64,000 bases of DNA, taken from positions 1-64,000 of the forward strand of contig DATKPC010000086.1 in assembly GCA_035524275.1 (NCBI GenBank), read 5' to 3'. The stretch is from DATKPC01 sp035524275. Lineage in GTDB: Bacteria; Pseudomonadota; Gammaproteobacteria; Burkholderiales; Burkholderiaceae_F. The notes below the pieces were generated by a model. That model ran no database searches and had not been told where the DNA came from. It saw nothing but the letters and a program-made list of their open reading frames with translations. Of this stretch, positions 38,919 through 47,945 are shown piece by piece (the stretch's first letter is position 1; each line of letters opens with the position of its first letter). Both the position numbers and the translations under genes were made by a program.

Positions 38919-40526
38919 ATGGCGCGGGCCGCGCCCCCATGGACCGGGATCCTGCGCGGCCGAGGCATTCGCCGTGCGGATTGGCGCTGGTCCGGCGGGC
39001 TCGGACGGCGGGCGCTCGCGGCGTGCGCGTTCGGCCTCATCGCCCAAGCTGCCGCGTCAATGGACTTCGCCGGCCTGCAAAAGCTGATCGTCGATCGCGA
39101 AGCGCGCTCGGTCGAGGAGGTCCTACCCTGGCTTCCGCCGACGATGCGTTCCAGCTACGCGCTCGTCTTCCGCAGCCGCAGCCTGCAGGGCGCCAGCGAG
39201 GCGCATCCGCGCGTGCTGCTTTACGGGCCGGAGGCACGATTCATCGTCTCGTTCAACGGCGACGCCGGGGAGGCCGGCTACAACGCGCTCGAAACGATGG
39301 AGTTCGACGAGCGGACGAAGACGTTCACGTACCGCGAGATCGCCTTCCCGGCGGCCTCGGATGCGAGCTCGCCCGTTCGATTTTCGCCGCCGAATCCCGC
39401 GCGATGCACGGCCTGCCATGGAACCCCGGCGCGCCCGATCTGGGACAGCCATCCCTTCTGGCCCGGCATCCTAGGCGAACGCTACGGAGCGGCGCTCTCG
39501 GCGCACGAAGCCGACGCGGTTCGCGCCTTCCTGCAGGAGCAGCCGCGCCATCCGAGGTATCGGACACTGCTCGCGGCGGAGCGCTTCGCCGATACGCGCA
39601 CGTTCAAGCCCTCGGCGCGCGAGCGATACCAGGGCACCGAGGGCGTCGCGCCCAACGAAGCGCTCGGCGCGGCGCTGGGGCGACTGAACTTTGCGCAGAT
39701 CCTCGAGGCGCTCGCCGCAAACCCTCGATTCACCGACGCCCGCTACCTCCTGCTCGGGGCGATCGAACCGGAATGCAACGGCCTGGCGGCGTTCTACCCG
39801 GAGGACCGGCGCCGCGGCGTGGACGAGGCGCTGGCGCAATTCGGCGCCGGTTCAGCCCGCGCGAACGCTGAACTGCTGCGGCTCAAACGCCTGCGCGCCG
39901 CAAGCCTGGAAAGCGGCGACGAAGGACGACTCGATGCGCCGGAGACGCTCGATCGGTTCCGCTTCGTCGTCGAGCGCGAACTGCGGTTGCCGACGGATCG
40001 GTGGACCATGGCGCTGGAGAAAGGTACGTACGACTACGCCTGGTCGCCGGGCGCCGGCGCCGAAATGTCGCGCGACGTGCGCCGCCTCGTCGCCCGGGAC
40101 GACGACGACCTCCTGCATCGCTACGACTTTCGCGCCGAAAACGGCCGGGAAGGCTACTGCGCCTACCTCGCCCGGCGCAGTCGCGACCTGCTGGCGCGGG
40201 CAGATCCGGCGCCGGCGGACAGCGCGCCCGCGCTGGAAGCCGCCCGCGTCGGGCTGATCGAAGCGTGCGTCGGATGCCATTCGACGGGCGTCGGCCCGCC
40301 GATTCCCTTCGACCGTCCGACGGCACTTGCTGCGCGGCTGCGGAATCCGGGGTTCCGGCACGGCACGCTCCTGGACGAAATCCGCTGGCGGCTGTCGGTG
40401 CAGGCAGGCGCGGGGCGGATGCCCCTGGGCCGCATCGTCGACGACGACGACCGCGCCTCGCTGCTCGCGTATTTCGCGTCGCTCGCCGACGTCCGCAGCG
40501 CCGAGGTATTGCCGCAGTCGGACTGA
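38919..40526 (+). CDS. Di-heme cytochrome c-like periplasmic protein
   Basis: A 535-residue exported protein with two CxxCH heme sites: CTACHGTPARPIWDSHPFWPG in the first half and CVGCHSTGVGPPIPF near the C terminus. A probable axial methionine is in GRMPLGR. ATG 38919 is chosen because GGAGGAA lies about ten bases upstream; an ATG at 38889 is also possible. The signal-peptide region is RRALAACAFGLIAQAAAS. The long region between the hemes matches no family I recognise. Divergent from the SCO gene, it may be a dedicated electron-transfer partner or share a regulator with it; neither is proven. Confidence 0.75.
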   Translation: MARAAPPWTGILRGRGIRRADWRWSGGLGRRALAACAFGLIAQAAASMDFAGLQKLIVDREARSVEEVLPWLPPTMRSSYALVFRSRSLQGASEAHPRVLLYGPEARFIVSFNGDAGEAGYNALETMEFDERTKTFTYREIAFPAASDASSPVRFSPPNPARCTACHGTPARPIWDSHPFWPGILGERYGAALSAHEADAVRAFLQEQPRHPRYRTLLAAERFADTRTFKPSARERYQGTEGVAPNEALGAALGRLNFAQILEALAANPRFTDARYLLLGAIEPECNGLAAFYPEDRRRGVDEALAQFGAGSARANAELLRLKRLRAASLESGDEGRLDAPETLDRFRFVVERELRLPTDRWTMALEKGTYDYAWSPGAGAEMSRDVRRLVARDDDDLLHRYDFRAENGREGYCAYLARRSRDLLARADPAPADSAPALEAARVGLIEACVGCHSTGVGPPIPFDRPTALAARLRNPGFRHGTLLDEIRWRLSVQAGAGRMPLGRIVDDDDRASLLAYFASLADVRSAEVLPQSD

Positions 40527-40582
40527 GTGCAATCGCCGGCCCGCGCGGAGAAGCCGCAGATGCGGCCGCTGATCGTCCCTTC

Positions 40583-40626
40583 ATTCGGCCACAAATTCGG
40601 CCACAAATTCGGCCACGAAATCGGCC
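40583..40626 (+). repeat. 12-bp tandem repeat between the cytochrome and porin genes
   Basis: ATTCGGCCACAA occurs at 40583 and 40595, ATTCGGCCACGA at 40607, and a partial AATCGGCC at 40619. The remainder of 40527-40803 shows no gene. Its period equals that of the coding repeat at 31041, but the sequence is unrelated. Confidence 0.85.
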
Positions 40627-40803
40627 GCGCCTCGAATTGCAAGGTCCCCGCTCGATTTTTCGACCGATCGGGTCGACACCCCGCCGCATAACCTGTCCGA
40701 CGGCTCGAACCGCCCGGCGCGCGCCCGAGGCCGAAAAAGGGCCCGACGCGCAGCCGACGGATAACTCAAGACATCGCCGGAACCAACGGCAGGGGGAACA
40801 TCG

Positions 40804-42219
40804 ATGACGTCAAAAAGACTCTGTATTGCGATTGCCGTCGCCGGCACGGTCGGAATGCACGCGGCAACCTGCCAGGCGGCCGATGCTCAACCGGGCGACA
40901 CCGAGGCCCATCTTCGCGATCTCGAACGCAAGCTCGAGCAGAGCGTGCAGCGGATCGACGAGCTCAATCAACAGGTGCAGCAGTTGCAGAGGCAGCTCGG
41001 GGCCGGTGCCGCCGTGCCCGCGCCTTTGGCTGTGCCGGGGCCTGCGCCCACCGCTGCCCCTGCGGCCGCCGCGTCGCCGCCGCCGGCGGCCGCACCCGCC
41101 GCCGATTCGCGGATCGACGAGCTGACGACGCAGGTCGAGCAGCTCTCGCAGAGCGTCAGCCGGATGAATACCGACACCGGCGTCCCGCTGCACGGATTTG
41201 CCGACGTCGGCGCGCGCTTCTACACGCATACCGATCCGAACAGCAGCAACCCGGCGAACGGCGCAAACGAGAAGGCGATCGACTTCTACCTGAACCCGGA
41301 GATCGGCCCGCGCATCAAGACGCTGATGGAAATCGCGATCGAAACCAGCGAGTACGACCAGCAAGTCGGCATCGACATGGAACGCCTGCAGGTCGGGTAT
41401 GTCGCCGGCGACGAACTCACGGTCTGGGCGGGGCGATTCCACACGCCCTACGGCTACTGGAACACCGCGTTCCACCATGGACCGCAGATCCAGACGTCGG
41501 CGCAGCGCCCGAAGTTCCTCGCGTTCGAGGACACCTATGGCCTCATGCCGGCGCACACGGTCGGCCTGTGGGCGACAGGCCACGCCAGACTCGGCAGCGG
41601 CCGCCTGACCTACGACGCGACGGTCGGCAACAGCCCGCGGATCCTCACGAACGGCGGCCAGATGGGAACCGGGCAGGTCGACATGAACCTGCTGGGATCG
41701 AACAACCATAGCGCCTCATCGCTCGTGAACGTCGGCTACGAGTTCGGCGGCGCGCTCGACGGCCTGAAGCTCGGCGTCGACGCGATGCGCTGGCGCACGA
41801 CGGACGATGTGGCGCCGGCCCCGGACACGACGCAGGTCAGCTTCGCGGGTGCGTATGCGGTCTACGTCGCGAACGACTGGGAAATCCTGAACGAGTACTA
41901 CCGGTTCCACGACACGAACACCAGCAGCGATGGCTCGACGCACAACAGCTGGGCGGCCTATTCGCAGGTCGGCTACACGCTGCTGGGCGCCTGGACCCCC
42001 TACGCGCGCTGGGAGGAGGCACAACTCGACCAGGCGGACAACTATTTCGCGGCGCTCGCGGCGCCCATCGGCGCGTCCTATCGCCGCTACGTCGGCGGCT
42101 TGCGCTACGACCTGGCGCGCAACACGGCGCTGAAGGCGGAGTACGGTTCCACCGTCTACCATGATCGCGGGCTGCAGAGCTACAACGAAGTTCGCCTGCA
42201 GATCGCCGTCCGCTTCTGA
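40804..42219 (+). CDS. Outer-membrane porin with periplasmic coiled-coil N terminus
   Basis: The 471-residue protein has a signal peptide (about 1-25) and a coiled coil (LRDLERKLEQSVQRIDELNQQVQQLQRQL). An Ala/Pro linker, a second short coil (IDELTTQVEQLSQSVSRM), then a beta-barrel of alternating strands ending in RLQIAVRF with terminal phenylalanine follow. GGGGGAAC lies just before the ATG. Aromatic-rich barrel strands (GRFHTPYGYWNTAFHHGPQ) resemble FmdC/phosphate-selective-type porins. The following gene encodes a PstS-like periplasmic protein, so uptake of an oxyanion such as phosphate is a reasonable inference. Confidence 0.85.
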   Translation: MTSKRLCIAIAVAGTVGMHAATCQAADAQPGDTEAHLRDLERKLEQSVQRIDELNQQVQQLQRQLGAGAAVPAPLAVPGPAPTAAPAAAASPPPAAAPAADSRIDELTTQVEQLSQSVSRMNTDTGVPLHGFADVGARFYTHTDPNSSNPANGANEKAIDFYLNPEIGPRIKTLMEIAIETSEYDQQVGIDMERLQVGYVAGDELTVWAGRFHTPYGYWNTAFHHGPQIQTSAQRPKFLAFEDTYGLMPAHTVGLWATGHARLGSGRLTYDATVGNSPRILTNGGQMGTGQVDMNLLGSNNHSASSLVNVGYEFGGALDGLKLGVDAMRWRTTDDVAPAPDTTQVSFAGAYAVYVANDWEILNEYYRFHDTNTSSDGSTHNSWAAYSQVGYTLLGAWTPYARWEEAQLDQADNYFAALAAPIGASYRRYVGGLRYDLARNTALKAEYGSTVYHDRGLQSYNEVRLQIAVRF

Positions 42220-42244
42220 TACCCACCGATTGCAGGATTCCAGG

Positions 42245-42655
42245 ATGAAGATCAAGCCCTTATCGATCGCCGCCGCCGCAGCCGGCCTGCTGTCGCTGGC
42301 GCTGTCTTCCGCCGCTGCCGCGGGGGACATCTACCTGATCGCCAACCACGGCACGTCGATCACGCTGGGCGATGCGCACGACGTCTACCTCGGCGACAAG
42401 CAGTTCGCCGGCAGCGTGAAGCTCGTCCCCGTCGACAATTCCGCCGTGCAGGACGCGTTCCTTGCCAAGGTGCTCAAGATGGACGCCGCGAAGTACGGCA
42501 GCGCGTGGACGAAGAAGTCCTTTCGCGACGGTCTCACGCCGCCGGCCGTGAAGGGTAGCGACATCGAGGTCATCGACTTCGTGAAGCGTTCGCCGGGCGC
42601 CGTCGGCTACGTCGGAAGCGCGCCGGCCGGCGTGGACGTCATCGGGAAGTTCTAG
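42245..42655 (+). CDS. Short PstS-like periplasmic protein
   Basis: A 136-residue protein with a signal peptide (cleavage near AAAAGDIY). It contains half of a periplasmic binding fold. IYLIANHGTSITLGDAHDVYLGDKQF and IEVIDFVKRSPGAVGYVGSAP are patterns of the phosphate-binding PstS-like family, where the second marks the end of the lobe. It is much shorter than a full PstS (about 300 residues) and has no transporter genes next to it. Twenty-five bases after the porin stop, it is probably co-transcribed and may deliver ligand to, or regulate, the porin. Role inferred. Confidence 0.78.
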   Translation: MKIKPLSIAAAAAGLLSLALSSAAAAGDIYLIANHGTSITLGDAHDVYLGDKQFAGSVKLVPVDNSAVQDAFLAKVLKMDAAKYGSAWTKKSFRDGLTPPAVKGSDIEVIDFVKRSPGAVGYVGSAPAGVDVIGKF

Positions 42656-42738
42656 GAAGCCGAGCGGCGGAGATATTCCGTCTGCCTTTGGTCACGCTCG
42701 TGCGGACGTTTCGCAATTGAACCGTCGCCCAAAAGGCT

Positions 42739-42790
42739 GACGCCGGAACTCCCCTCGCCCGCGCCAGCGGGAGCGGGGTGGGGGAGAGGG
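42739..42790. repeat. REP-like palindromic element, third locus
   Basis: GACGCCGGAACTCCCCTCGCCCGC, a short centre, then GCGGGAGCGGGGTGGGGGAGAGGG. The first arm is identical over 18 bases to the reverse complement of the array unit at 1-261, and the last arm has the same G-rich end as that array's truncated copy. It lies between the convergent PstS-like and AAA+ genes, where it could also work as a bidirectional transcription barrier. Confidence 0.8.
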
Positions 42791-42813
42791 TGCCCGCCGG
42801 CCGGCATTCCCGC

Positions 42814-43803
42814 TCAGAACCCGATCCGCGGCCGCCTTGCGACGCGGTCCTCGACGATATCGTCGCCTTCGATCGCGTGGCGGTCATCGAGCTTCGCGTT
42901 GCCGAATGCCGCGAGCAGCACGCGCCGCATCTCGCGCGGCTTGAGCCGCGCGACGCGCGCCACGAGTTGCGGGTCGAGGTATTCCGGGAACAGCCGGCCC
43001 CACGCGTGTTCGTCGCGCAGCTCGCGGTAGATGCTGGCCGCCACGCGCCGCGCGCCGTCGTCGTCGGGCGGATCGATCTCGTAGACGTTCATCCGGTTCA
43101 GGATGGGTTCCGGAATCGCGCGCGCGTCGTTGGCCGTCGCGATCCATACGACATCGGAGGCGTCGATCGGGACGTTGGCGAACTCGTCGACGAATTCGGT
43201 TGCCGTCTCCGGCTCCAGCAACGCGTAGAGGCTGCCGAGCGGATCGTATTGCTGGTCGCCGCCCGCCTTGTCGATCTCGTCGACCACGATGACCGGATTG
43301 GCGTAGTCACCGTTGACGAGCGCGTCGAAGACCTTGCCGGGGCGCGCGTTCTTCCATTGCGCCGAAGCCCCGGACAGGATCCACCCGGCGGTGAGCGAAC
43401 TCATCCCGACGAAGTGGTAGCCGGTCCCCAGCAGCCGGGAGACGCGCCTCGCGAAATGGGTCTTTCCGATGCCGGGGTCGCCGAGCAGCAGCATCGGCGA
43501 CAGCTCGATGCCGTCGCACCCGGCCAGGCTCAGCGCGAGCTGGCGGCGGATGTCCTGCAGCGGCTCGGCGAAGTTCGGCAACTCCTCGATCAGCGCCTCG
43601 ACGTCCGGCAGCGCGGCCGGCTTGATCGTGAACCGCTGGCCGCCGGAGCGGATCATCCGGACGTACGTCGCGCGCAGCGCGTCGTTGGCGCCCGTTCCGA
43701 GCTCCTCGAGCTCCGCAAGCGCCGCCTCGACGCGCGGCACGCGATAGACGTCCTTGAAACCTGCAATCGAGATCGGCTGCGCGATCGTTGGCGCGTACGT
43801 CAT
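42814..43803 (-). CDS. Lon-like AAA+ ATPase without protease domain
   Basis: A 329-residue ATPase. Walker A is LLGDPGIGKTHFA (about 108-116), Walker B VIVVDEIDKAG (about 171-178), sensor 1 VVWIATAND and an arginine-finger-like PILNRMNVYEI. The order and PILNRM motif resemble the ATPase core of Lon, but the serine-lysine protease and the Lon N domain are missing. An N-terminal helical region precedes the core. The start at 43803 has GGGGAG nine bases upstream; a further in-frame ATG at 43872 is less likely. It is divergent from yebC. Likely an unfoldase or remodelling factor of unknown substrate. Confidence 0.78.
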   Translation of the reverse strand: MTYAPTIAQPISIAGFKDVYRVPRVEAALAELEELGTGANDALRATYVRMIRSGGQRFTIKPAALPDVEALIEELPNFAEPLQDIRRQLALSLAGCDGIELSPMLLLGDPGIGKTHFARRVSRLLGTGYHFVGMSSLTAGWILSGASAQWKNARPGKVFDALVNGDYANPVIVVDEIDKAGGDQQYDPLGSLYALLEPETATEFVDEFANVPIDASDVVWIATANDARAIPEPILNRMNVYEIDPPDDDGARRVAASIYRELRDEHAWGRLFPEYLDPQLVARVARLKPREMRRVLLAAFGNAKLDDRHAIEGDDIVEDRVARRPRIGF

Positions 43804-44090
43804 CCGGTCGAGCTCCCCGGTCGGCGCCGCGCAACCACCGCGCGGCGGCATCTCACGTGCCGATGATGACAAGCCTTCGCATCGGCAGCAAGATCCCCGG
43901 CGTGCGATGCGCCCGGCGGCGCCGATTGCAGCAGCCGGCCGCCGCGAGTGCCATGCGCGGCCCGACCGGCGGCGCGGGCCGGCGACGAGGGCGCCGGGAT
44001 GTCCGCGATCGAATGCTAGACTTTCCGGTTTCGTCCCGGATCCGTCGTCCGCAGGACGATCATCTTGCTCAAGGTCATCGAGGTCGCGCC

Positions 44091-44816
44091 ATGGCGGGTC
44101 ATTCCAAGTGGGCCAACATCCAGCACCGCAAGAACCGCCAGGATGCGAAGCGCGGCCAGCTATGGACGAAGATCATTCGCGAGGTGACGGTCGCGGCGCG
44201 CGACGGCGGCGCGGACCCGGCGATGAACGCGCGGCTTCGCCTCGCGCTCGAGAAGGCCTCGGCCGGCAACGTCCCGAAGGACACCATCAACAAGGCGGTG
44301 CAGCGCGGCAGCGGCAAGCTCGAGGGCGTCAACTACGAGGAAGTCCGCTACGAAGGCTACGGCGTCGCCGGCGCCGCAGTGATCGTCGACTGCCTGACCG
44401 ACAACCGGACGCGCACGGTCGCCGAAGTGCGGCATGCGTTCTCGAAGAACGGCGGCAACCTCGGTACCGACGGTTCGGTCGCGTTCCAGTTCCGCCATTG
44501 CGGCCAGCTGCTGTTCGCACCGGGCACATCGGAAGAAAAGGTCCTGGAGGCGGCGCTGGATGCCGGTGCCGACGACGTCTTCTCCAACGACGACGGCTCG
44601 GTCGAGGTCCTGTGCGAGGCGGGCCAACTGGCGACGGTGAAGGAGGCGCTTGAACGCGCCGGCCTGAAGGCCGAGGTCGCCGAGGTGACCATGAAGCCGT
44701 TGAACGAGACGGCGCTCGGTGGCGACGAGGCGGCCCGGATGCAGCGCCTGCTGGAGGCACTCGAGGACCTGGACGACGTCCAGCACGTCTACACCTCCGC
44801 GACCTTCGCCGATTGA
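44091..44816 (+). CDS. yebC: YebC/PmpR-family protein
   Basis: A 241-residue member of the YebC family, whose members act as transcriptional regulators or, as more recently shown, as translation factors that relieve ribosome stalling. The N-terminal MAGHSKWANIQHRKNRQDAKRG is almost invariant in the family, as are NVPKDTINKAVQRG and YEGYGVAGAAVIVDCLTDNR. The start is unambiguous. It leads a plus-strand run of housekeeping genes. Because this genome encodes a 32-proline tract, a stalling-relief role is of interest, but no link is shown. Confidence 0.95.
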   Translation: MAGHSKWANIQHRKNRQDAKRGQLWTKIIREVTVAARDGGADPAMNARLRLALEKASAGNVPKDTINKAVQRGSGKLEGVNYEEVRYEGYGVAGAAVIVDCLTDNRTRTVAEVRHAFSKNGGNLGTDGSVAFQFRHCGQLLFAPGTSEEKVLEAALDAGADDVFSNDDGSVEVLCEAGQLATVKEALERAGLKAEVAEVTMKPLNETALGGDEAARMQRLLEALEDLDDVQHVYTSATFAD

Positions 44817-44829
44817 TGGGCACCGCCGC

Positions 44830-46236
44830 ATGAGCCCCAGGGCGCCGGGACAGCCGGGCGCGACGTCATCGTCGCCGCGGCCGGCCGCGCAGCGCGTACG
44901 CGCGACATCGGGACGCGAGCAGCTGCGCGTCCTTGTCGTCGGCTCCGGCGGGCGCGAGCACGCGCTGGCGTGGAAATTCGCGCAATCCCCGCGCGTGCAG
45001 ACGGTGCTCGTCGCGCCGGGCAATGGCGGCACCGCACGCGACAAGCGCATGCGCAACGTCGCGTACGCCGACCCGCGCCAGCTCGCCGACCTCGCGGCGT
45101 CCGAAGGCATCTCGTTCACCGTCGTCGGGCCGGAGGCGCCGCTGGCGGCCGGTATCGTCGACGAGTTCCGCTCGCGCGGCCAGCGCATCTTCGGCCCGAC
45201 GCGCGCCGCGGCGCAGCTCGAAAGCTCGAAGGATTTCGCCAAGGCGTTCATGACGCGCCACGCGATCCCGACGGCGGGCTACGCGACGTTCACCGATGCC
45301 GCGTCGGCCCGCGCGTACGTCGAATCGCGCGGCGCGCCGATCGTGATCAAGGCCGACGGCCTTGCCGCCGGCAAGGGCGTCGTCGTCGCCGAAACCGTCG
45401 CGCAGGCGCACGCGGCCATCGACGCTCTGCTCGGGTCCGGTACGCCGGTCGGTGGCGAGGCACGCCTGGTGATCGAGGACTTCCTCGACGGCGAAGAGGC
45501 GAGCTTCATCGTGATGTGCGACGGCCGCCACGTGCTGCCGCTCGCATCCAGCCAGGACCACAAGCGGCTGCTCGACGGCGATCGCGGGCCGAACACGGGC
45601 GGGATGGGAGCCTACTCGCCGGCGCCGGTCGTGACGCCGACGATCCACGCACGCGTGCTGCGTGAAGTGATCCTCCCGACCGTCCAGGGCATGGCGGCCG
45701 AGGGCACGCCCTACAGCGGCTTCCTGTATGCCGGGCTGATGATCGACGGCAAGGGACAGGCGCGCGTGCTCGAATTCAATTGCCGGCTCGGCGACCCGGA
45801 AGCGCAGCCGATCCTGATGCGCCTGCGCACCGACCTCGTGGACCTGGTCGAACATGCCATCGACGGGCGCCTGGACGCGATCGAGGCGACCTGGGACCGG
45901 CGGACCGCGCTCGGCGTCGTCGTCGCGGCCCACGGCTACCCCGACTCGCCACGAAGCGGCGATCCGATCGCCGACGTGCCGCCGGACGCCGAGGACTGCG
46001 TGGTTTTCCACGCCGGCACGACGCTGCGGGGTGACCAGCCGGTGAGCAGCGGCGGCCGCGTGCTGTGCGCGACGGCGCTCGGGGACTCGGTGAGCGCCGC
46101 GCAGCGGCGCGCTTACGACGCCATCGGCCGAATCCACCTGAGCGGCATGCAGTTCCGTTCCGACATCGGCCATCGCGCCGTCGGCCGCCGCACGGCGGCG
46201 CGCGCGGCCGCGACCGAAAAGACCGGGGAGGCCTGA
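44830..46236 (+). CDS. purD: Phosphoribosylamine-glycine ligase (GARS)
   Basis: The second step of purine synthesis. The ATP-grasp enzyme shows RVLVVGSGGREHALAWKFAQSP, KADGLAAGKGVVVAE, DHKRLLDGDRGPNTGGMGAYSP and the metal-binding EFNCRLGDPEAQPIL. The product from ATG 44830 has 468 residues, about 40 more than usual, because a 31-residue low-complexity stretch precedes LRVLVVG and the C terminus is extended. No alternative ATG or GTG lies near the conserved beginning, so the extension may be real. hemF starts three bases after the stop. Confidence 0.95.
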   Translation: MSPRAPGQPGATSSSPRPAAQRVRATSGREQLRVLVVGSGGREHALAWKFAQSPRVQTVLVAPGNGGTARDKRMRNVAYADPRQLADLAASEGISFTVVGPEAPLAAGIVDEFRSRGQRIFGPTRAAAQLESSKDFAKAFMTRHAIPTAGYATFTDAASARAYVESRGAPIVIKADGLAAGKGVVVAETVAQAHAAIDALLGSGTPVGGEARLVIEDFLDGEEASFIVMCDGRHVLPLASSQDHKRLLDGDRGPNTGGMGAYSPAPVVTPTIHARVLREVILPTVQGMAAEGTPYSGFLYAGLMIDGKGQARVLEFNCRLGDPEAQPILMRLRTDLVDLVEHAIDGRLDAIEATWDRRTALGVVVAAHGYPDSPRSGDPIADVPPDAEDCVVFHAGTTLRGDQPVSSGGRVLCATALGDSVSAAQRRAYDAIGRIHLSGMQFRSDIGHRAVGRRTAARAAATEKTGEA

Positions 46237-46239
46237 GCG

Positions 46240-47157
46240 ATGACCGAAGTCGATGCCGGTGCCGTGCGCACGTACCTCGTCGACCTGCAACGGCGGATCG
46301 TCGAGCGCTTCGAGGCCTTCGACGCCAAGCCGTGGGGCGAGGACGCATGGGAAAAGCCGCAGGCCTCCGAGCTGCAGGGACGCGGCATCACGCGGATCGT
46401 CGAAAACGGCGGCCTGCTGGAGCGCGGGGGCGTCGGCTTCTCGGACGTCCGCGGCCGCAAGCTGCCGCCGTCGGCGGCAGCCAACCGGCCGGAACTCGTC
46501 GGTCGCGGATTCGAGGCGATGGGCGTGTCGCTCGTGCTGCATCCGCGCAATCCCTACGTGCCCACGGTGCACATGAACGTCCGCTTCCTCGTCGCGCGGG
46601 CGACGCACGCAGCGGACGTCTGGTGGTTCGGCGGCGGCATGGACCTGACGCCCTATTACCCGTTCGTCGACGACGCCCGGCATTTTCACGCGACCTGCCG
46701 CGATGCCGTCCAATCGTTCGGCAGCGACCTGCACGGACGCTTCAAGGCGTGGTGCGACCGCTACTTTTTCCTGCCGCATCGCGGCGAGGCGCGCGGCATC
46801 GGGGGGATCTTCTTCGACGATTTCAACGAGCTCGGGTTCGAGCGCAGCTTCGCGATGGTCCGCGCGGTGGGCGATGCCTTCCTTGCGGCCTACGTGCCGA
46901 TCGTCGAGCGCCGGCGCGAGCTCGCCTACGGCGATCGCGAGCGCGGGTTCCAGGCCTACCGGCGCGGGCGCTACGTCGAATTCAACCTCGTGCTCGACCG
47001 CGGAACGCATTTCGGCCTGCAGTCCGGCGGACGAACCGAGTCCATCCTGCTGTCGATGCCGCCCTCGGCCGCGTGGCGCTACGACTGGAAGCCGGAGGCG
47101 GGCACGCCGGAAGCGGCGCTCTACGCCGAGTTCCTGCCACCGCGCGACTGGGTCTGA
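46240..47157 (+). CDS. hemF: Oxygen-dependent coproporphyrinogen III oxidase
   Basis: Converts coproporphyrinogen III to protoporphyrinogen IX using oxygen. The 305-residue sequence has the family motifs VSLVLHPRNPYVPTVHMNVR, WWFGGGMDLTPYYPF, GIGGIFFDD and the late RRGRYVEFNLVLDRGTHFGLQ. Use of the oxygen-dependent enzyme indicates an organism able to grow aerobically. purD-hemF-nadD is the usual betaproteobacterial order. Confidence 0.97.
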   Translation: MTEVDAGAVRTYLVDLQRRIVERFEAFDAKPWGEDAWEKPQASELQGRGITRIVENGGLLERGGVGFSDVRGRKLPPSAAANRPELVGRGFEAMGVSLVLHPRNPYVPTVHMNVRFLVARATHAADVWWFGGGMDLTPYYPFVDDARHFHATCRDAVQSFGSDLHGRFKAWCDRYFFLPHRGEARGIGGIFFDDFNELGFERSFAMVRAVGDAFLAAYVPIVERRRELAYGDRERGFQAYRRGRYVEFNLVLDRGTHFGLQSGGRTESILLSMPPSAAWRYDWKPEAGTPEAALYAEFLPPRDWV

Positions 47158-47195
47158 GGCCGTCCCCGGCCCCGCCACCGAAGAATCTGCCGGAC

Positions 47196-47912
47196 GTGAC
47201 GTCCAACGGCGCGCTCGAGGGCGCAACGACCGGTCCCATCGGGCTGCTCGGCGGGACTTTCGATCCGATCCACGTCGCGCACCTGCAGCTCGCGCGAACC
47301 GCGATCGCCCACCTCGGGCTGGCGCAGGTCCGCTTCCTGCCCGCAGGCCAGCCGTGGCAGAAGCCGGACGTGAGCCCGGCCGCGGCTCGAGCCGACATGG
47401 TCGAACTGGCCCTGCACGGCGAGAGCCGGATGTCCATCGATCGACGCGAAATCGACCGCCCGGGGCCGACGTACACGATCGACACGCTGCGCGAACTGCG
47501 CGCCGAGCTCGGCGCGGACGTCGCGCTCGTCCTTCTGCTCGGCGATGACCAGTTGCAGCGCTTCGACAGCTGGCGCGAATGGCGGGCGATCATCGAGCTG
47601 ACGCACCTTGGCGTCGCCGCGCGCCCCGGCGACGCGGCCATGGCGGACGCCGGCCACGGCGAGCTTGCCGATTGGCTGCGGGCGCACCGTGCCCCGCCCG
47701 GCAGCGCACCGCGCGCCGCGGGGGGCTCGATCTTCCGGATCCCGATGGCGCCGATCGATTGTTCGGCCACCGAAATCCGCCACCTCGTGCGCGCCGCGGC
47801 GACTCCGCAGGAGCTCGACCGGCTCGCTCGGCTCCTGCCGGCCGCGGTCCTGGACTATATTCGGCTTCACCGACTCTACGGCACCGATCCGGCCCCGGCA
47901 TCTCCAGGCTGA
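47196..47912 (+). CDS. nadD: Nicotinate-nucleotide adenylyltransferase
   Basis: Adenylates nicotinate mononucleotide in NAD synthesis. The 238-residue protein has the nucleotidyl-transferase motif GLLGGTFDPIHVAHLQLA, the family GDDQLQRFDSW, and the C-terminal ISTSSTEIR-like PIDCSATEIRHLVR. No ATG exists upstream of the first motif. The GTG at 47196 is the nearest reasonable start and gives a 16-residue lead before the motif. hemF ends 38 bases upstream. Confidence 0.92.
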   Translation: MTSNGALEGATTGPIGLLGGTFDPIHVAHLQLARTAIAHLGLAQVRFLPAGQPWQKPDVSPAAARADMVELALHGESRMSIDRREIDRPGPTYTIDTLRELRAELGADVALVLLLGDDQLQRFDSWREWRAIIELTHLGVAARPGDAAMADAGHGELADWLRAHRAPPGSAPRAAGGSIFRIPMAPIDCSATEIRHLVRAAATPQELDRLARLLPAAVLDYIRLHRLYGTDPAPASPG

Positions 47913-47945
47913 ACCGCGGGCAGGCGCTGCCTCAACCGACACGAC

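Noticed and set aside
40583..40626. Iterons of a replication origin
   Set aside because: Only about 3.5 copies of a 12-bp unit, no DnaA boxes or rep gene nearby, in a core chromosomal region.
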